From positions 1 through 64,000 of the forward strand of contig JAKSMQ010000001.1 of assembly GCA_024400565.1 (NCBI GenBank): DNA of 64,000 nt, in the 5' to 3' direction. Source of the DNA: Bacteroidales bacterium. GTDB lineage: Bacteria; Bacteroidota; Bacteroidia; Bacteroidales; P3. How positions within the stretch are numbered: position 1 is the stretch's first letter; the number at the start of each line of letters is the position of its first letter. The notes under the pieces were generated by a model. The model was not told the origin of the DNA. It worked only from the letters and a program-made list of their open reading frames with translations, and did not search any database. Below, piece after piece: positions 45,722 through 55,076 of the stretch. Position numbers and translations under genes: made by a program.

Positions 45722-47680
45722 CTAATTCTGACGGAAAAATCCGTTATCCATTTCTACGAATACTTCAATAGCCTGATATTCTGCCATTCCCAGCGCATCG
45801 TAAAGCTGGGCCGTATGCTGGGTACGCTCTTCGGCACGTTGCCAGAACTCGCGGTTGTCGTTTCCCGGGAAGGGAACGATATCCTTCTGTGAGAGATGTT
45901 TATAGATAGCATGACGTTTCTTGAGCATCTCGTCGGGAGACAACGGAACAGCCATGTCCACCATATCCAGATCCCACTCCTGCCATGCTCCGCGATAGAG
46001 CCAGAGATGACATTCCGAGGTCCAGCTTTCTTTCTGAGCCACAAGCTGACGGAAGGCCTCAAGTACCGCTTCTGTACAGATACGATGGGTGCCGTGAGGA
46101 TCGGAGAGATCGCCAGCAAGATATATTTGATGGGGCTTTATCTGCTCCATCAGTTGGCGGATAATCTCAATATCGGCTTCCGAAAGAGGATTCTTCTTTT
46201 CTGTCCCTGTCTCGTAGAAAGGAAGATTCAGAAAATGGGTATGGGTGTCGGGATTGAGGCCGAACGAAGCCACGGCTCCCCTACTCTCTCCCCTTCGTAT
46301 GGCGGCCTTGATCTGACGCAATTCCATCGGTTCGGGCTGACCCGCTTTCTTATTTGCTATCAGAAACTTGACATGGTCGTAAGGAGAATTGAGACCCAAC
46401 TCGCGGGCTGTATCAAAATGCTGCAATACCACGTCGTCGTGAACGGCATAATTGCCCGAGGTTTCGTAGGCCACATGCACATCGTGTCCCTGATGGAAGA
46501 GTCGGATAAAAGTGCCGCCCATCGAGATGACATCGTCGTCGGGATGGGGAGAAAAAATGAGTACCCGCTTGGGGAATGGAACCGATTTGACAGGTCGGGT
46601 AGAATCGTCGGCATCGGGCTTTCCTCCCGGCCATCCGGTAATGGTATGCTGAAGATCGTTGAAGACCTCGATATTGATGTCGTAGCTTGTTGCCTGACGC
46701 GACTCAAGTAGCGGACCCAGAGAGTTTTCCATATAGTCCTGATGGGTCAGTTTAAGCACAGGCTTGCCCACCTTCTGGCTGAGCCATACGACAGCCTTGC
46801 GGGTAAATTTGCGCGTCCAGTTGCAGTCGCCTACCAGCCAGGGGCTACGCATACGGGTAAGCTTCTGGGCAGCATTCTCGTCAACCACAAGACTCACATT
46901 CCGATGTGTCTGCAACAAGGTGGCGGGAATGTCCTCCGAAAATGAGCCTTCGACCAGACGTACTACGGCATCAGACTTGCCTTCTCCCCAGGCCATTACG
47001 ACTATCTTCCTGGCCTTCATGATGGTTCCCAGTCCCATCGTTACGGCCATAGAGGGCGTTTCGTTGAAGGAGGGAAACAGCTTGGACTGGACCTTGCGCG
47101 AGGCATACGACAGCTGAACCAGACGGGTAAAGGAATTGGGGTAGGAACCGGCCTCGTTGAAGCCCAGCTGTCCCTGTTTACCCACGCCGATAATCATGAG
47201 GTCTATCTTTTCTATACGGCGCTCATATTCTTCGCAATGGGCCTGCATCTGCGAGATAGGAAGTTTGCAGTCGGGAAGATGCACATTTTCGGGAAGGATG
47301 TCAACGTGATTCAGAAACTCGTCGTGAATGCGGAAATTGCGCGAATTGGGTTCGAGCGGGGCTATAGGATAGAACTCGTCGAGGCTGAACACCTCTACGT
47401 TGCGGAACGAGACCTCGCCCTTTCTGTAGCGGTCGACCAGCTCGCGATAAATGCCACGAGGAGTATTACCCGAAGTGAGTGCGATGGAAAACAGTCCGTC
47501 GGCCGTAGCGTTGATATCGGCCACTATGCGGTCGGCAAGGACATTTACCGCTTCACTTTCATTCTTATAGATAAAGGTAGGAAGCTTTTCGAAACGTCCC
47601 AGAATATCAAGAGGAATAGAATCTCGGTCGATAAGGCCTCCGTCCTGGGGGAGCGCATACTGGATGGTCTGATTTGCCAT
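45722..47680 (-). CDS. NagB-like/PIG-L fusion protein
   Basis: 652 residues. The N-terminal 290 are NagB-like (LTSGNTPRGIY, FSLDEFYPI with Asp101), but the catalytic motif [12 protein letters not shown] reads GVGKQGQLGFNE (165-176): the Asp and His become Gln169 and Gln171. After a linker, the C-terminal PIG-L deacetylase domain (about 395-652) has an intact zinc motif HPDDDVISMGG and SDPHGTHR. It may deacetylate an N-acetyl-amino sugar, with the NagB half as a binding or regulatory module. Fusions of this length are common in Bacteroidota and are often annotated simply as glucosamine-6-P deaminase. Confidence 0.88.
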   Translation of the reverse strand: MANQTIQYALPQDGGLIDRDSIPLDILGRFEKLPTFIYKNESEAVNVLADRIVADINATADGLFSIALTSGNTPRGIYRELVDRYRKGEVSFRNVEVFSLDEFYPIAPLEPNSRNFRIHDEFLNHVDILPENVHLPDCKLPISQMQAHCEEYERRIEKIDLMIIGVGKQGQLGFNEAGSYPNSFTRLVQLSYASRKVQSKLFPSFNETPSMAVTMGLGTIMKARKIVVMAWGEGKSDAVVRLVEGSFSEDIPATLLQTHRNVSLVVDENAAQKLTRMRSPWLVGDCNWTRKFTRKAVVWLSQKVGKPVLKLTHQDYMENSLGPLLESRQATSYDINIEVFNDLQHTITGWPGGKPDADDSTRPVKSVPFPKRVLIFSPHPDDDVISMGGTFIRLFHQGHDVHVAYETSGNYAVHDDVVLQHFDTARELGLNSPYDHVKFLIANKKAGQPEPMELRQIKAAIRRGESRGAVASFGLNPDTHTHFLNLPFYETGTEKKNPLSEADIEIIRQLMEQIKPHQIYLAGDLSDPHGTHRICTEAVLEAFRQLVAQKESWTSECHLWLYRGAWQEWDLDMVDMAVPLSPDEMLKKRHAIYKHLSQKDIVPFPGNDNREFWQRAEERTQHTAQLYDALGMAEYQAIEVFVEMDNGFFRQN

Positions 47681-47781
47681 AGCTTTTTCGTATTGGATGG
47701 GTAATAATAACGGAAAAGGAGTGCAAATATTGTAGTCCGGGACAGAAAAAACGTCTCCTTATATTCTTCACCTTCTTACAA

Positions 47782-47902
47782 GCGCCTAGACAGCATATAG
47801 ACAGCATATAGGCAGCACCTAGACAGCACACAGGCTCCACCAAGGGTCGTAAAACCGGGCAGAAAGCCGAGCCTAAGTGGAGGCTATGTGCTGCCTATAA
47901 CG
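47782..47902. repeat. 11-bp tandem repeat with inverted second half
   Basis: Direct units GCGCCTAGACA, GCATATAGACA, GCATATAGGCA, GCACCTAGACA and GCACACAGGCT (47782-47836) are followed by CCACCAAGGGT, a spacer, and the inverted segment GTGGAGGCTATGTGCTGCCT around 47877-47898. It lies between the divergent NagB-like/PIG-L and C10 protease genes. The remaining 230 bp of the gap contain the protease promoter. Confidence 0.8.
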
Positions 47903-48092
47903 AGAGAAGAGGCTGTCTGGCGACCGGAAAAAGAGTATATTTTTGGCCCTACAGAACGAAACATTCCGGAATGACTGGCCGAGGTTCTAAATACGATTTT
48001 CGGGAACCACACTAATTCATATAGTTACAAAAATATTTTGTTAAAAAATCAATAATAATCGGCCAAGTAATACTAAAAAGAAAAAAAAATAG

Positions 48093-48100
48093 TATTTTTG
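48093..48100 (+). promoter_or_regulatory. -7 element of the C10 protease gene
   Basis: TATTTTTG 34 bp before the ATG. No clear TTTG at -33. Confidence 0.55.
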
Positions 48101-48134
48101 CATCGCTAAAAAAGAAAATTAATAATATACTATA

Positions 48135-49655
48135 ATGAAGAAAATTACTCTTTACTTGGGTGTTATAGCCGCCCTCGTGTTTGGCCAGACCAGCGCCAAT
48201 TTGCTTCGTGCCGACAATATCGACGTGAACAAAGCCCGCCAACTCGCTGCTAACTATATGGCAGTTCAGACCGGCCAGAAAAACCTTTCGAGCAACGACC
48301 TAAAACTCGTTTATGAGATTCCCAACGTAGAGCAGGGTGTTGCAGCACTCTATTTTTTCAACACCAGTAATGGTGGCTTCGTAGTTATGTCAGCCAGCGA
48401 TTGCATGGACCCCGTTCTTGCTTATTCTACCGAAGGTGTTCTCGACCCCAACAACCTTCCTCCCGCCATGCTCTGGTGGATGAATGGCTATGCCAACACC
48501 ATCTGCTACGCTCAGAACAACAACCTCACTCCCGATGCCGAGGTTAAGGCTATGTGGAACGAACTGGAAAGAAAAGACATCCGTCCCGACGAGCCTAAGG
48601 CTATCTACAAGACTATGACTTCTGTATGGAATCAGGACTATCCCTACAATATCTACAGCCCCAAGGTAAACGGCGAAAGATGCCCTACCGGTTGTGTTGC
48701 AACCGCTATGGGTCAGATTGTCCACTATTGGAAGTATCCCGTTAAGCCTAAGGGTATGGTCAACTATCAATACACTTGTGGATCGACCAACACCTCTCAT
48801 ACCCTTGGCGTAAATTTCGACACCGTCAAGTACGACTACTCTCTTATGCCCGACACAGCATATCGCGGATATTCCAACCAGACCTGGTGGAACGATGCTC
48901 AGATTCGCGAAGTTTCCAAGTTAAACTACCACCTCGGTATCGCCAACCGTATGAGCTACGACCTTGAAGGTAGCGGAGCTCAATCTGGCCGTTATACCAA
49001 GAACGCTTTCGTCAACTACTACAAATATCGTAGCAACACCATCAAGGAACTTGACCGTTCCAACGCTTTCTGGGCTAACAACACCACTACTCCCAACGCA
49101 AAGGACACCCTTTGGGTAGATACTCTTGCTAACGAAATCAAGAACAAGCGCCCCGTATTCTACACCGGATATGATATTTCTTCCTCCGGAGTACATGCCG
49201 GCCACGCTTTCGTTCTCGAGCGCTTCAACACCACCACCTTCAAAGGCTGGTTCAACTGGGGTTGGGGCGGCAGCGGCGACTGCTGGTGCAACATTGTTAA
49301 GTCTGCCCTCAATACCGCAGGCTACAACTTCAGCAACAACCATAACGCTATTATCGGCATTCAGCCTCCCAAAGATTCCATCAACACCGGCAACGTAGGC
49401 ATCACTACCATAAGCCAGGAGATTGAAATTCTTCCCGCTTATCCTAATCCTGCCAACACCTGGATCAACATTCCCTACAGCCTTGGCAACAACACCAGCG
49501 CTCTCCTTCAGATCTTCGCTATCGACGGCCGACTCATGGAACAGCGTACCATCTACTCCAGCTCCAACAAAGCTGCTGTAAATGTAGAAAGCTATCCTCA
49601 CGGCATCTATGTATGTCGCATCGGAGGCATCAGCCGCAAGTTTGTAGTTGAATAA
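48135..49655 (+). CDS. Secreted C10-family cysteine protease with type IX sorting domain
   Basis: 506 residues. A signal peptide (MKKITLYLGVIAALVFGQTS) is followed by a propeptide of the streptopain inhibitor type. The catalytic domain has the nucleophile Cys187 in PTGCVATAMGQI and His357 in AGHAFVLERF, with FNWGWGGSGD completing the site. The last 80 residues are a type A C-terminal sorting domain (AYPNPANTWINIP, IDGRLMEQ, GIYVCRIGG, KFVVE), which directs export by the type IX system. This implies a Por system elsewhere in the genome. Likely role: degradation of external protein. Confidence 0.92.
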   Translation: MKKITLYLGVIAALVFGQTSANLLRADNIDVNKARQLAANYMAVQTGQKNLSSNDLKLVYEIPNVEQGVAALYFFNTSNGGFVVMSASDCMDPVLAYSTEGVLDPNNLPPAMLWWMNGYANTICYAQNNNLTPDAEVKAMWNELERKDIRPDEPKAIYKTMTSVWNQDYPYNIYSPKVNGERCPTGCVATAMGQIVHYWKYPVKPKGMVNYQYTCGSTNTSHTLGVNFDTVKYDYSLMPDTAYRGYSNQTWWNDAQIREVSKLNYHLGIANRMSYDLEGSGAQSGRYTKNAFVNYYKYRSNTIKELDRSNAFWANNTTTPNAKDTLWVDTLANEIKNKRPVFYTGYDISSSGVHAGHAFVLERFNTTTFKGWFNWGWGGSGDCWCNIVKSALNTAGYNFSNNHNAIIGIQPPKDSINTGNVGITTISQEIEILPAYPNPANTWINIPYSLGNNTSALLQIFAIDGRLMEQRTIYSSSNKAAVNVESYPHGIYVCRIGGISRKFVVE

Positions 49656-49677
49656 ATGCCCCTGTCCGGGCACCCCT

Positions 49678-49718
49678 CAAGGCACGGAGTTCTCCACAAA
49701 AGACTCCGCGCCTTGTTT
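49678..49718 (+). terminator. Terminator of the C10 protease gene
   Basis: CAAGGCACGGAGT (49678-49690) and ACTCCGCGCCTTG (49703-49715) pair with one mismatch, followed by TTTCATT. Confidence 0.75.
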
Positions 49719-49744
49719 CATTAATATAATATATTGTATATTCT

Positions 49745-51547
49745 ATGATAACGTATCGTCCTGTCACACCCAAGGAACAGAGCCTGCTCCAGTCGTATGG
49801 CAACCGTGCCGACAACTGGGAAGAGATATTCATTACCGACGAGACCACCCTGTCGCTCATTCAGAACTGCCGTTTCTATGGACGCGTCCGTATCGGGGCA
49901 CTCCAGTTCTCTATGCGTAAATATCCTCACAATCCCGAAGGCATCTCCTCCTCTGTTCTTTCCAATTGCGTGATAGGCGATCATTGTTCTATCAGCCAGG
50001 TACACCTACTGAGCGACTACACGGTAGGGTCGCACGTGACGCTCTTCAATATTGGAGAAATGACCGCCGATGCCGACGACATCTCGCCCCTTACCGTCAT
50101 CAACGAGAATGGTGGCCGAGGGGTTGTCCCTTTCCCCGGAATGACCGTAGGCGAAGCCTATCTCTGGGCACGCTACCGCGGACGCGGGCGCTTTATGGAG
50201 AAGCTGTCCGAATTTGCCCGCAAAGAGCTCAAGGAAGGTCTGGGTCTGATAGGTGACGGATGTGTGATACGCAACACGGAAGCCCTACGTAACGTACTGG
50301 TAGGCTCGGCTGTAGACAATCCGACCCTTATCACAGACTGCGTATCGCTGGTAGACGGCATCATCGAACAGGGATGCTGGATAGAGAGCGGAACTATTGC
50401 CCATCGTTTTGTATTGGGCGAACATGTCCACCTAGCATTCGGTCTGCGTCTCAACGATACCGTTGTAGGAGCCAACTCAACCCTATGCCGTTGCGAAGTG
50501 GGCCATAGCATGATATTCCCTGCTCATGAACAACACCACAACAATTCCTTCCTTATTGCCGCCCTCGTAATGGGGCAGAGCAACGTTGCAGCCGGAGCCA
50601 CCATAGGGTCAAACCACAACGGACGGACGGCCGACAACGAACTTCACGCAGGCCGCGGATTCTGGCCCGGACTATGCTGCAGTCTCAAACATAGCTCGCG
50701 ATTCACGTCCTATACCCTTCTTGCCAAGGGAGACTTTCCTGCCGAGCTCAACATCACCCTCCCCTTCTCCTTGGTCAACAACAATCCGCAGAAGAACCAG
50801 CTTGAGGTCATGCCTGCCTATTGGTGGATGTACAACATGTATTCGCTCAAGCGCAACAATACCAAATTCGCAGCCCGCGACAAGCGAGTGCTGAAGACCC
50901 AGCATATAGAGTTTGACATCCTCGCTCCCGACACGGTAGAGGAGATAATCACGGCCCGCCATCTTCTCCGTGAATGGACCTCCGAGGCTTATCTGCGCTC
51001 ACGCAACGAAGGAACAGCCGTCAAGGTTATGGGTCATGGCATGGAACATTCCAAGCGTCCTACCGTCATCCTCAAAGCAGCCGAGGGCTACCAGGCCTAC
51101 GAAGAGATGCTGATCCACTACTCTATGTCTCTATTGCGAAAATCCTACGCCGACGCTCTTCCTCCCGCCTCATTGGGAGAAGGCGAACGCGAGGCTCATT
51201 GGGAGAATATCGGCGGTCAGATAATCTCAAAGCCCGATATCGAACAGCTCATATCCGATACCGAGAAAGGCGTTATCAACTCCTGGGGCGATCTTCACGA
51301 CCGACTGAACCAGCTTTGGCAAGCCTATCCCGAGGCCAAATTGCGCCATGCCTACAAGGTACTCTGTCTCATTACGGGCAACAAGACCATCGACTCCGAA
51401 CAATGGGCAAACCTCCTGCTGCGCCATGCCAAGATTGAAGAATTCATCCAGCAACAGATTGCAGCCACTCGACAGAAGGACGATACCAACCCCTTCCGCC
51501 AGATGATGTACCAGGATCAGGCCGAAAGCGATGCCGTCTTAAAATAA
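49745..51547 (+). CDS. DUF4954-family protein with left-handed beta-helix
   Basis: 600 residues, no signal peptide. The middle part has hexapeptide-type strands (NCVIGDHCSISQVHLLSDYTVG, VVGANSTLCRCEVGHS, SNVAAGATIGSNHNG) as in sugar-nucleotide acyl- or nucleotidyltransferases. EQHHNNSF, GRGFWPGLC and AYWWMYNMYSLKRNN are characteristic of the DUF4954 group in Bacteroidota. The C-terminal 170 residues are helical. A role in sugar-nucleotide chemistry is an inference from the fold; no substrate is known to me. Confidence 0.8.
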   Translation: MITYRPVTPKEQSLLQSYGNRADNWEEIFITDETTLSLIQNCRFYGRVRIGALQFSMRKYPHNPEGISSSVLSNCVIGDHCSISQVHLLSDYTVGSHVTLFNIGEMTADADDISPLTVINENGGRGVVPFPGMTVGEAYLWARYRGRGRFMEKLSEFARKELKEGLGLIGDGCVIRNTEALRNVLVGSAVDNPTLITDCVSLVDGIIEQGCWIESGTIAHRFVLGEHVHLAFGLRLNDTVVGANSTLCRCEVGHSMIFPAHEQHHNNSFLIAALVMGQSNVAAGATIGSNHNGRTADNELHAGRGFWPGLCCSLKHSSRFTSYTLLAKGDFPAELNITLPFSLVNNNPQKNQLEVMPAYWWMYNMYSLKRNNTKFAARDKRVLKTQHIEFDILAPDTVEEIITARHLLREWTSEAYLRSRNEGTAVKVMGHGMEHSKRPTVILKAAEGYQAYEEMLIHYSMSLLRKSYADALPPASLGEGEREAHWENIGGQIISKPDIEQLISDTEKGVINSWGDLHDRLNQLWQAYPEAKLRHAYKVLCLITGNKTIDSEQWANLLLRHAKIEEFIQQQIAATRQKDDTNPFRQMMYQDQAESDAVLK

Positions 51548-51825
51548 CATATTTATCATCTATAACACAAATAATATCAACTATTTAATAGACATACAAC
51601 TCTCAAACAGACGCCCTAATACAAATCCACGCAAACACACTATCCGATTAAATATCAACACAATACAAGGATATCATCAGAAGTAACGACAGAAAAAACA
51701 TTCAGAAATTGCAAATTTAGGTCATTCTTACGATAATTTGAAGCAAAAATAAGGTTCATCTCGCCATAAAACAAAAAATTATTTCATTAATAATCACACA
51801 TATTACAAAAAAAATCAAAAATAAA

Positions 51826-51857
51826 TTTGGTGGAATTGAAAAAAGTGTGTACTTTTG
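51826..51857 (+). promoter_or_regulatory. Promoter of tRNA-Val
   Basis: TTTG (51826-51829), 20 bp, TACTTTTG (51850-51857), ending 32 bp before the tRNA. The rest of the 342-bp gap 51548-51889 is AT-rich with nothing recognisable. Confidence 0.8.
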
Positions 51858-51889
51858 CAACCGAATTCAAGAGATGAAATCAACCTTTT

Positions 51890-51967
51890 GGGAGTATAGC
51901 TCAGCTGGTTCAGAGCACCTGCCTTACAAGCAGGGGGTCACAAGTTCGAACCTTGTTACTCCCACCA
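51890..51967 (+). tRNA. tRNA-Val (anticodon TAC)
   Basis: 75 nt plus encoded CCA. The acceptor GGGAGTA pairs with TACTCCC, the D-arm has TAGCTCAGCTGGTTCAGAGC, the anticodon stem CCTGC/GCAGG encloses CTTACAA (anticodon TAC), and the T-arm is ACAAGTTCGAACCTTGT. Confidence 0.95.
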
Positions 51968-51980
51968 AAAGAAAAGAAAG

Positions 51981-52008
51981 CCGACTACAAGTTAGTCGGT
52001 TTTTTTTA
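51981..52008 (+). terminator. Terminator of tRNA-Val
   Basis: CCGACTA (51981-51987) and TAGTCGG (51993-51999) form a stem followed by a run of nine T. Confidence 0.85.
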
Positions 52009-52038
52009 TTTTATTATTCCTATTCTCTATTTTTTTCG

Positions 52039-52046
52039 TATCTTTG
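52039..52046 (+). promoter_or_regulatory. -7 element of the DUF4296 gene
   Basis: TATCTTTG ends only 4 bp before the ATG at 52051, so the transcript would start at or very near the start codon. Confidence 0.55.
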
Positions 52047-52050
52047 CATT

Positions 52051-52398
52051 ATGAAACGGAACCATCTTATTCGAATCTTCTTACTCTCGCTACTGATACT
52101 CACCTCTATTGCCTGTTCCAGAAAGACTATTCCCGACGACATTATCGACGAAAAGACTATGGTCAGCATTCTTACCGAGGCCCATTTGTCCGAGAGCTAT
52201 TACAACATAGAGTCAAACTTCCACCTCAAAGAGATACGTCCCATGATGCAGGCCACCTACGATTCAATATTCATGAAGCATGGTGTGACACGCGACGATT
52301 TCGACCGCAGCCTGGACTACTATACCCGCAACGAAGCCCAGCTTGAAGCCATCTACCTCCAGGTATCCGACTCTTTGAAAGCCATCCTAAACCAATAA
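52051..52398 (+). CDS. DUF4296 lipoprotein
   Basis: 115 residues from MKRNHLIRIF. The open frame extends 68 codons upstream through the tRNA-Val gene, which cannot be coding. A lipoprotein signal ends at Cys22 (ILTSIACSRK). The mature part is helical: IIDEKTMVSILTEAHLSES, MMQATYDSIFMKHGVTRDDFDRSL, the pattern of the DUF4296 family found throughout Bacteroidota. Function unknown. The YifB/ComM gene starts 8 bp after its stop. Confidence 0.85.
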   Translation: MKRNHLIRIFLLSLLILTSIACSRKTIPDDIIDEKTMVSILTEAHLSESYYNIESNFHLKEIRPMMQATYDSIFMKHGVTRDDFDRSLDYYTRNEAQLEAIYLQVSDSLKAILNQ

Positions 52399-52405
52399 CC
52401 GCCCC

Positions 52406-53944
52406 ATGCTAGTCAAGACCTATGGAAGCGCCATACAGGGCGTAAACGCATATACTATTACCGTAGAAGTAAGTGTTGAACCAGGTGTCAACTTCACCCT
52501 AGTCGGACTACCCGATAGCGCCGTCAAGGAGAGCCAGCAACGTGTCCAGTCGGCCCTACTGCAATGTGGATTCCATATCCCAGGTAAGAAAGTTGTCATC
52601 AATATGGCTCCTGCCAGCATTCGGAAAGAAGGAGCCGACTACGATCTTACCATAGCCATAGGAATTCTTGCAGCAAGCGGCAATCTGGCCGCCGACAAAC
52701 TCGACCAGTACATCATCATGGGAGAGCTCTCTCTCGACGGAAGTCTGCGTCCCATCAAAGGCGTTCTGCCCATTGCCATCGAAGCCCGAAAACAGAAATT
52801 CAAAGGCATCATACTCCCCAAGGCAAACGCCCGCGAAGCCGCCATTGTCAACAATCTCGACGTCTATGGCGTAGACCACATGTCGCAGGTCATCAATTTC
52901 TTCAACGGCTCTGTCAACCTCGAGAAGACCGAGTTCGACACCCGTGCCGAATTTGCACGCTCGCTCAACCAGTACGAATACGATTTTGCCGACGTAAAAG
53001 GACAGGAAGAGGTCAAACGCGCCCTGGAGATAGCGGCAGCAGGCGGACACAACGTCATCCTCATCGGCAGCCCCGGAAGCGGAAAGACCATGCTTGCCAA
53101 ACGGCTTCCTTCTATCCTACCTCCTCTCACCCTGGAAGAATCACTTGAGACCACCCGCATACATTCCGTAGCAGGCAAGATGCGAAGTCAGGATGCCCTC
53201 ATAGCCTGCCGTCCTTTCCGTGCTCCCCATTTCACGGTCTCCAACGTAGCCCTCGTTGGCGGAGGATCCACACCCCAGCCAGGTGAAATATCCCTGGCCC
53301 ACAATGGTGTGTTATTTCTTGACGAACTACCTGAGTACCAGAGGTCTGTAATAGAGGTATTACGCCAGCCGCTCGAAGAGAGAAAGGTTACCATCTCGCG
53401 TGCAAGGATGACTACCGACTATCCGGCTTCATTTATGCTCATAGCAGCCGCAAATGCATGCCCTTGCGGCTATTACAACCACCCAACCAAGGAATGTACC
53501 TGCTCCCCGGGCCAGGTCAACAAATACCTTGGAAAAATTAGTGGTCCTTTGATGGATCGTATAGACATCCACCTCGAGGTGATGCCTCTCAGTCCCACCG
53601 AATTAGCCAGCAAGAAACCCGGAGAGACCAGCGCCGAGATACGCCAGCGCGTAATTGCCGCCCGATCCATCCAAGAAGAGCGTTATCGCAATTTCCCCGG
53701 CATCCATTGCAACGCTCAGATAAACACCAAGCTGTTCAACCAATACTGCGCCATCGATGCCGACTGCCAGCGACTGATGGCTCAGGCCATGGAAAAACTG
53801 GGACTTTCCGCACGTGCTCACGACCGCATCCTGAAAGTAGCCCGTACCATCGCCGACCTGGCCAACTCCGAGTCCATTACCGTAGAACACATCTCCGAAG
53901 CAATCAACTACCGGACCCTCGACCGCAACTCCTGGGGAAGATAA
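52406..53944 (+). CDS. YifB/ComM family Mg-chelatase-like ATPase
   Basis: 512 residues. The N-terminal ribosomal-S5-like/Lon-type domain has GVNAYTITVEV, TLVGLPDSAVKES and ADYDLTIAIGIL. The AAA+ core follows with Walker A LIGSPGSGKTM and Walker B GVLFLDELPEY. A Cys cluster (NACPCGYYNHPTKECTCSPG) and the C-terminal Mg-chelatase helical domain (SARAHDRILKVARTIADL) complete it. ComM relatives are hexameric helicases that promote branch migration during natural transformation. A role in recombination is likely here, but competence is not shown by the window. Confidence 0.93.
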   Translation: MLVKTYGSAIQGVNAYTITVEVSVEPGVNFTLVGLPDSAVKESQQRVQSALLQCGFHIPGKKVVINMAPASIRKEGADYDLTIAIGILAASGNLAADKLDQYIIMGELSLDGSLRPIKGVLPIAIEARKQKFKGIILPKANAREAAIVNNLDVYGVDHMSQVINFFNGSVNLEKTEFDTRAEFARSLNQYEYDFADVKGQEEVKRALEIAAAGGHNVILIGSPGSGKTMLAKRLPSILPPLTLEESLETTRIHSVAGKMRSQDALIACRPFRAPHFTVSNVALVGGGSTPQPGEISLAHNGVLFLDELPEYQRSVIEVLRQPLEERKVTISRARMTTDYPASFMLIAAANACPCGYYNHPTKECTCSPGQVNKYLGKISGPLMDRIDIHLEVMPLSPTELASKKPGETSAEIRQRVIAARSIQEERYRNFPGIHCNAQINTKLFNQYCAIDADCQRLMAQAMEKLGLSARAHDRILKVARTIADLANSESITVEHISEAINYRTLDRNSWGR

Positions 53945-54159
53945 TAATTGTAGAACACGATAAGCTCCTACAACGGGGGAATGCAACATTTCTGATTGAG
54001 CCATCCCCCCCCTCCATCGTACCGGCGGACACGATTCCTCAACCTTCGGAGGAGGAGGATTCTGTTACGATTTGCATATCTGCCTTCGTTCGGATTGACC
54101 TGTTCAACCCGCATCTGCATGACAACGCCCTTAAAATTGGACACAAAGAGGAATATTAT

Positions 54160-54191
54160 TTTGATAATTCACAAAAGTTTATGTATTTTTG
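54160..54191 (+). promoter_or_regulatory. Promoter of the lipoprotein nitroreductase gene
   Basis: TTTG (54160-54163), 20 bp, TATTTTTG (54184-54191). The leader would be about 200 nt. The rest of the 456-bp gap 53945-54400 shows no supported gene. Confidence 0.6.
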
Positions 54192-54400
54192 CAGATTATA
54201 TGTGCACACGCATATATAATGTAAGCATAATGTAATCAGCAAATTATTCAGATACACATACCAATATCCGACGCCTCATATCTGTCGTTTTGCTGAATAT
54301 CCTTCCAAACCTTCCTCCATACACAAGGTATTGAAAGAACCCGAGATACACATCCAATAGAATCAACATTGTCACACAATAAATAGTAATCAACAAAACC

Positions 54401-55015
54401 ATGAAAATCTCATTCGGAAAAGGAATGCTGCTTGTAGCAATTGCCGCAATGTTGCAGATTGGCTGCAAGAGCGATATGCAAACTCAAAACAATACAGATA
54501 CTATGAATTTCTTGAAATTGGCGCAGGACCGTTACTCCTGCAAACAATTTGACGGCGTCAAGGTTGCTAAAGAACAGATGGACGTCATTCTCGAAGCCGG
54601 ACGCGTGGCTCCTACCGCAAAGAATCTCCAGGAGCAGCACGTCTATGTAGTAGAATCTGCCGAGATGTTGGCAAAGATAGACTCTCTGACTCCCTGCCGC
54701 TACAACGCAGCCACCGTACTGGTTGTCACCTGGGACAAGAACAACGTATTTACCTATCCCGACAGCGAGCGCAACTCGGGTGCCGAAGACGCCACCATCG
54801 TTGCCACCCACATGATGCTTGCCGCCAAGTCGGTAGGCGTTGAGAGCTGCTGGATCAACTTCTTCAATCCCGACAAGATGCGCACCACTCTGGGCTTGCC
54901 CGAAAACGAGGAGGTACTCATGCTGCTCGACCTTGGTCATGCCGCCGAAGGAAGCAAACCTCTCGACAACCACTTCTCCCGCAAGCCCCTCGAGGAGACC
55001 GTTTCTTACCTCTAG
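54401..55015 (+). CDS. Nitroreductase with a lipoprotein signal
   Basis: 204 residues. The N-terminus is a lipoprotein signal (FGKGMLLVAIAAMLQIGCKS, Cys22) with a Gln/Asn/Thr linker. The nitroreductase domain starts at Met35: RYSCKQFDGV (family RRSxRxF), GRVAPTAKNLQEQ, DATIVATHMMLAAKSVGVESCWI and LPENEEVLMLLDLGHA. Such proteins bind FMN and use NAD(P)H, usually in the cytosol. The lipobox predicts an envelope location, which is unusual. Translation from Met35 could give a cytosolic form. It is followed after 61 bp by a glutathione peroxidase gene, which suggests a shared oxidative role. Confidence 0.85.
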   Translation: MKISFGKGMLLVAIAAMLQIGCKSDMQTQNNTDTMNFLKLAQDRYSCKQFDGVKVAKEQMDVILEAGRVAPTAKNLQEQHVYVVESAEMLAKIDSLTPCRYNAATVLVVTWDKNNVFTYPDSERNSGAEDATIVATHMMLAAKSVGVESCWINFFNPDKMRTTLGLPENEEVLMLLDLGHAAEGSKPLDNHFSRKPLEETVSYL

Positions 55016-55076
55016 ACCTATATCGTCAGACCCGACGACAATCCCTCCGAAACATAAAAAACAAATCTGATAATCC

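Noticed and set aside
51847..52050. N-terminal extension of the DUF4296 gene
   Set aside because: The extension is the tRNA-Val gene and its terminator; a lipoprotein signal starts at 52051.
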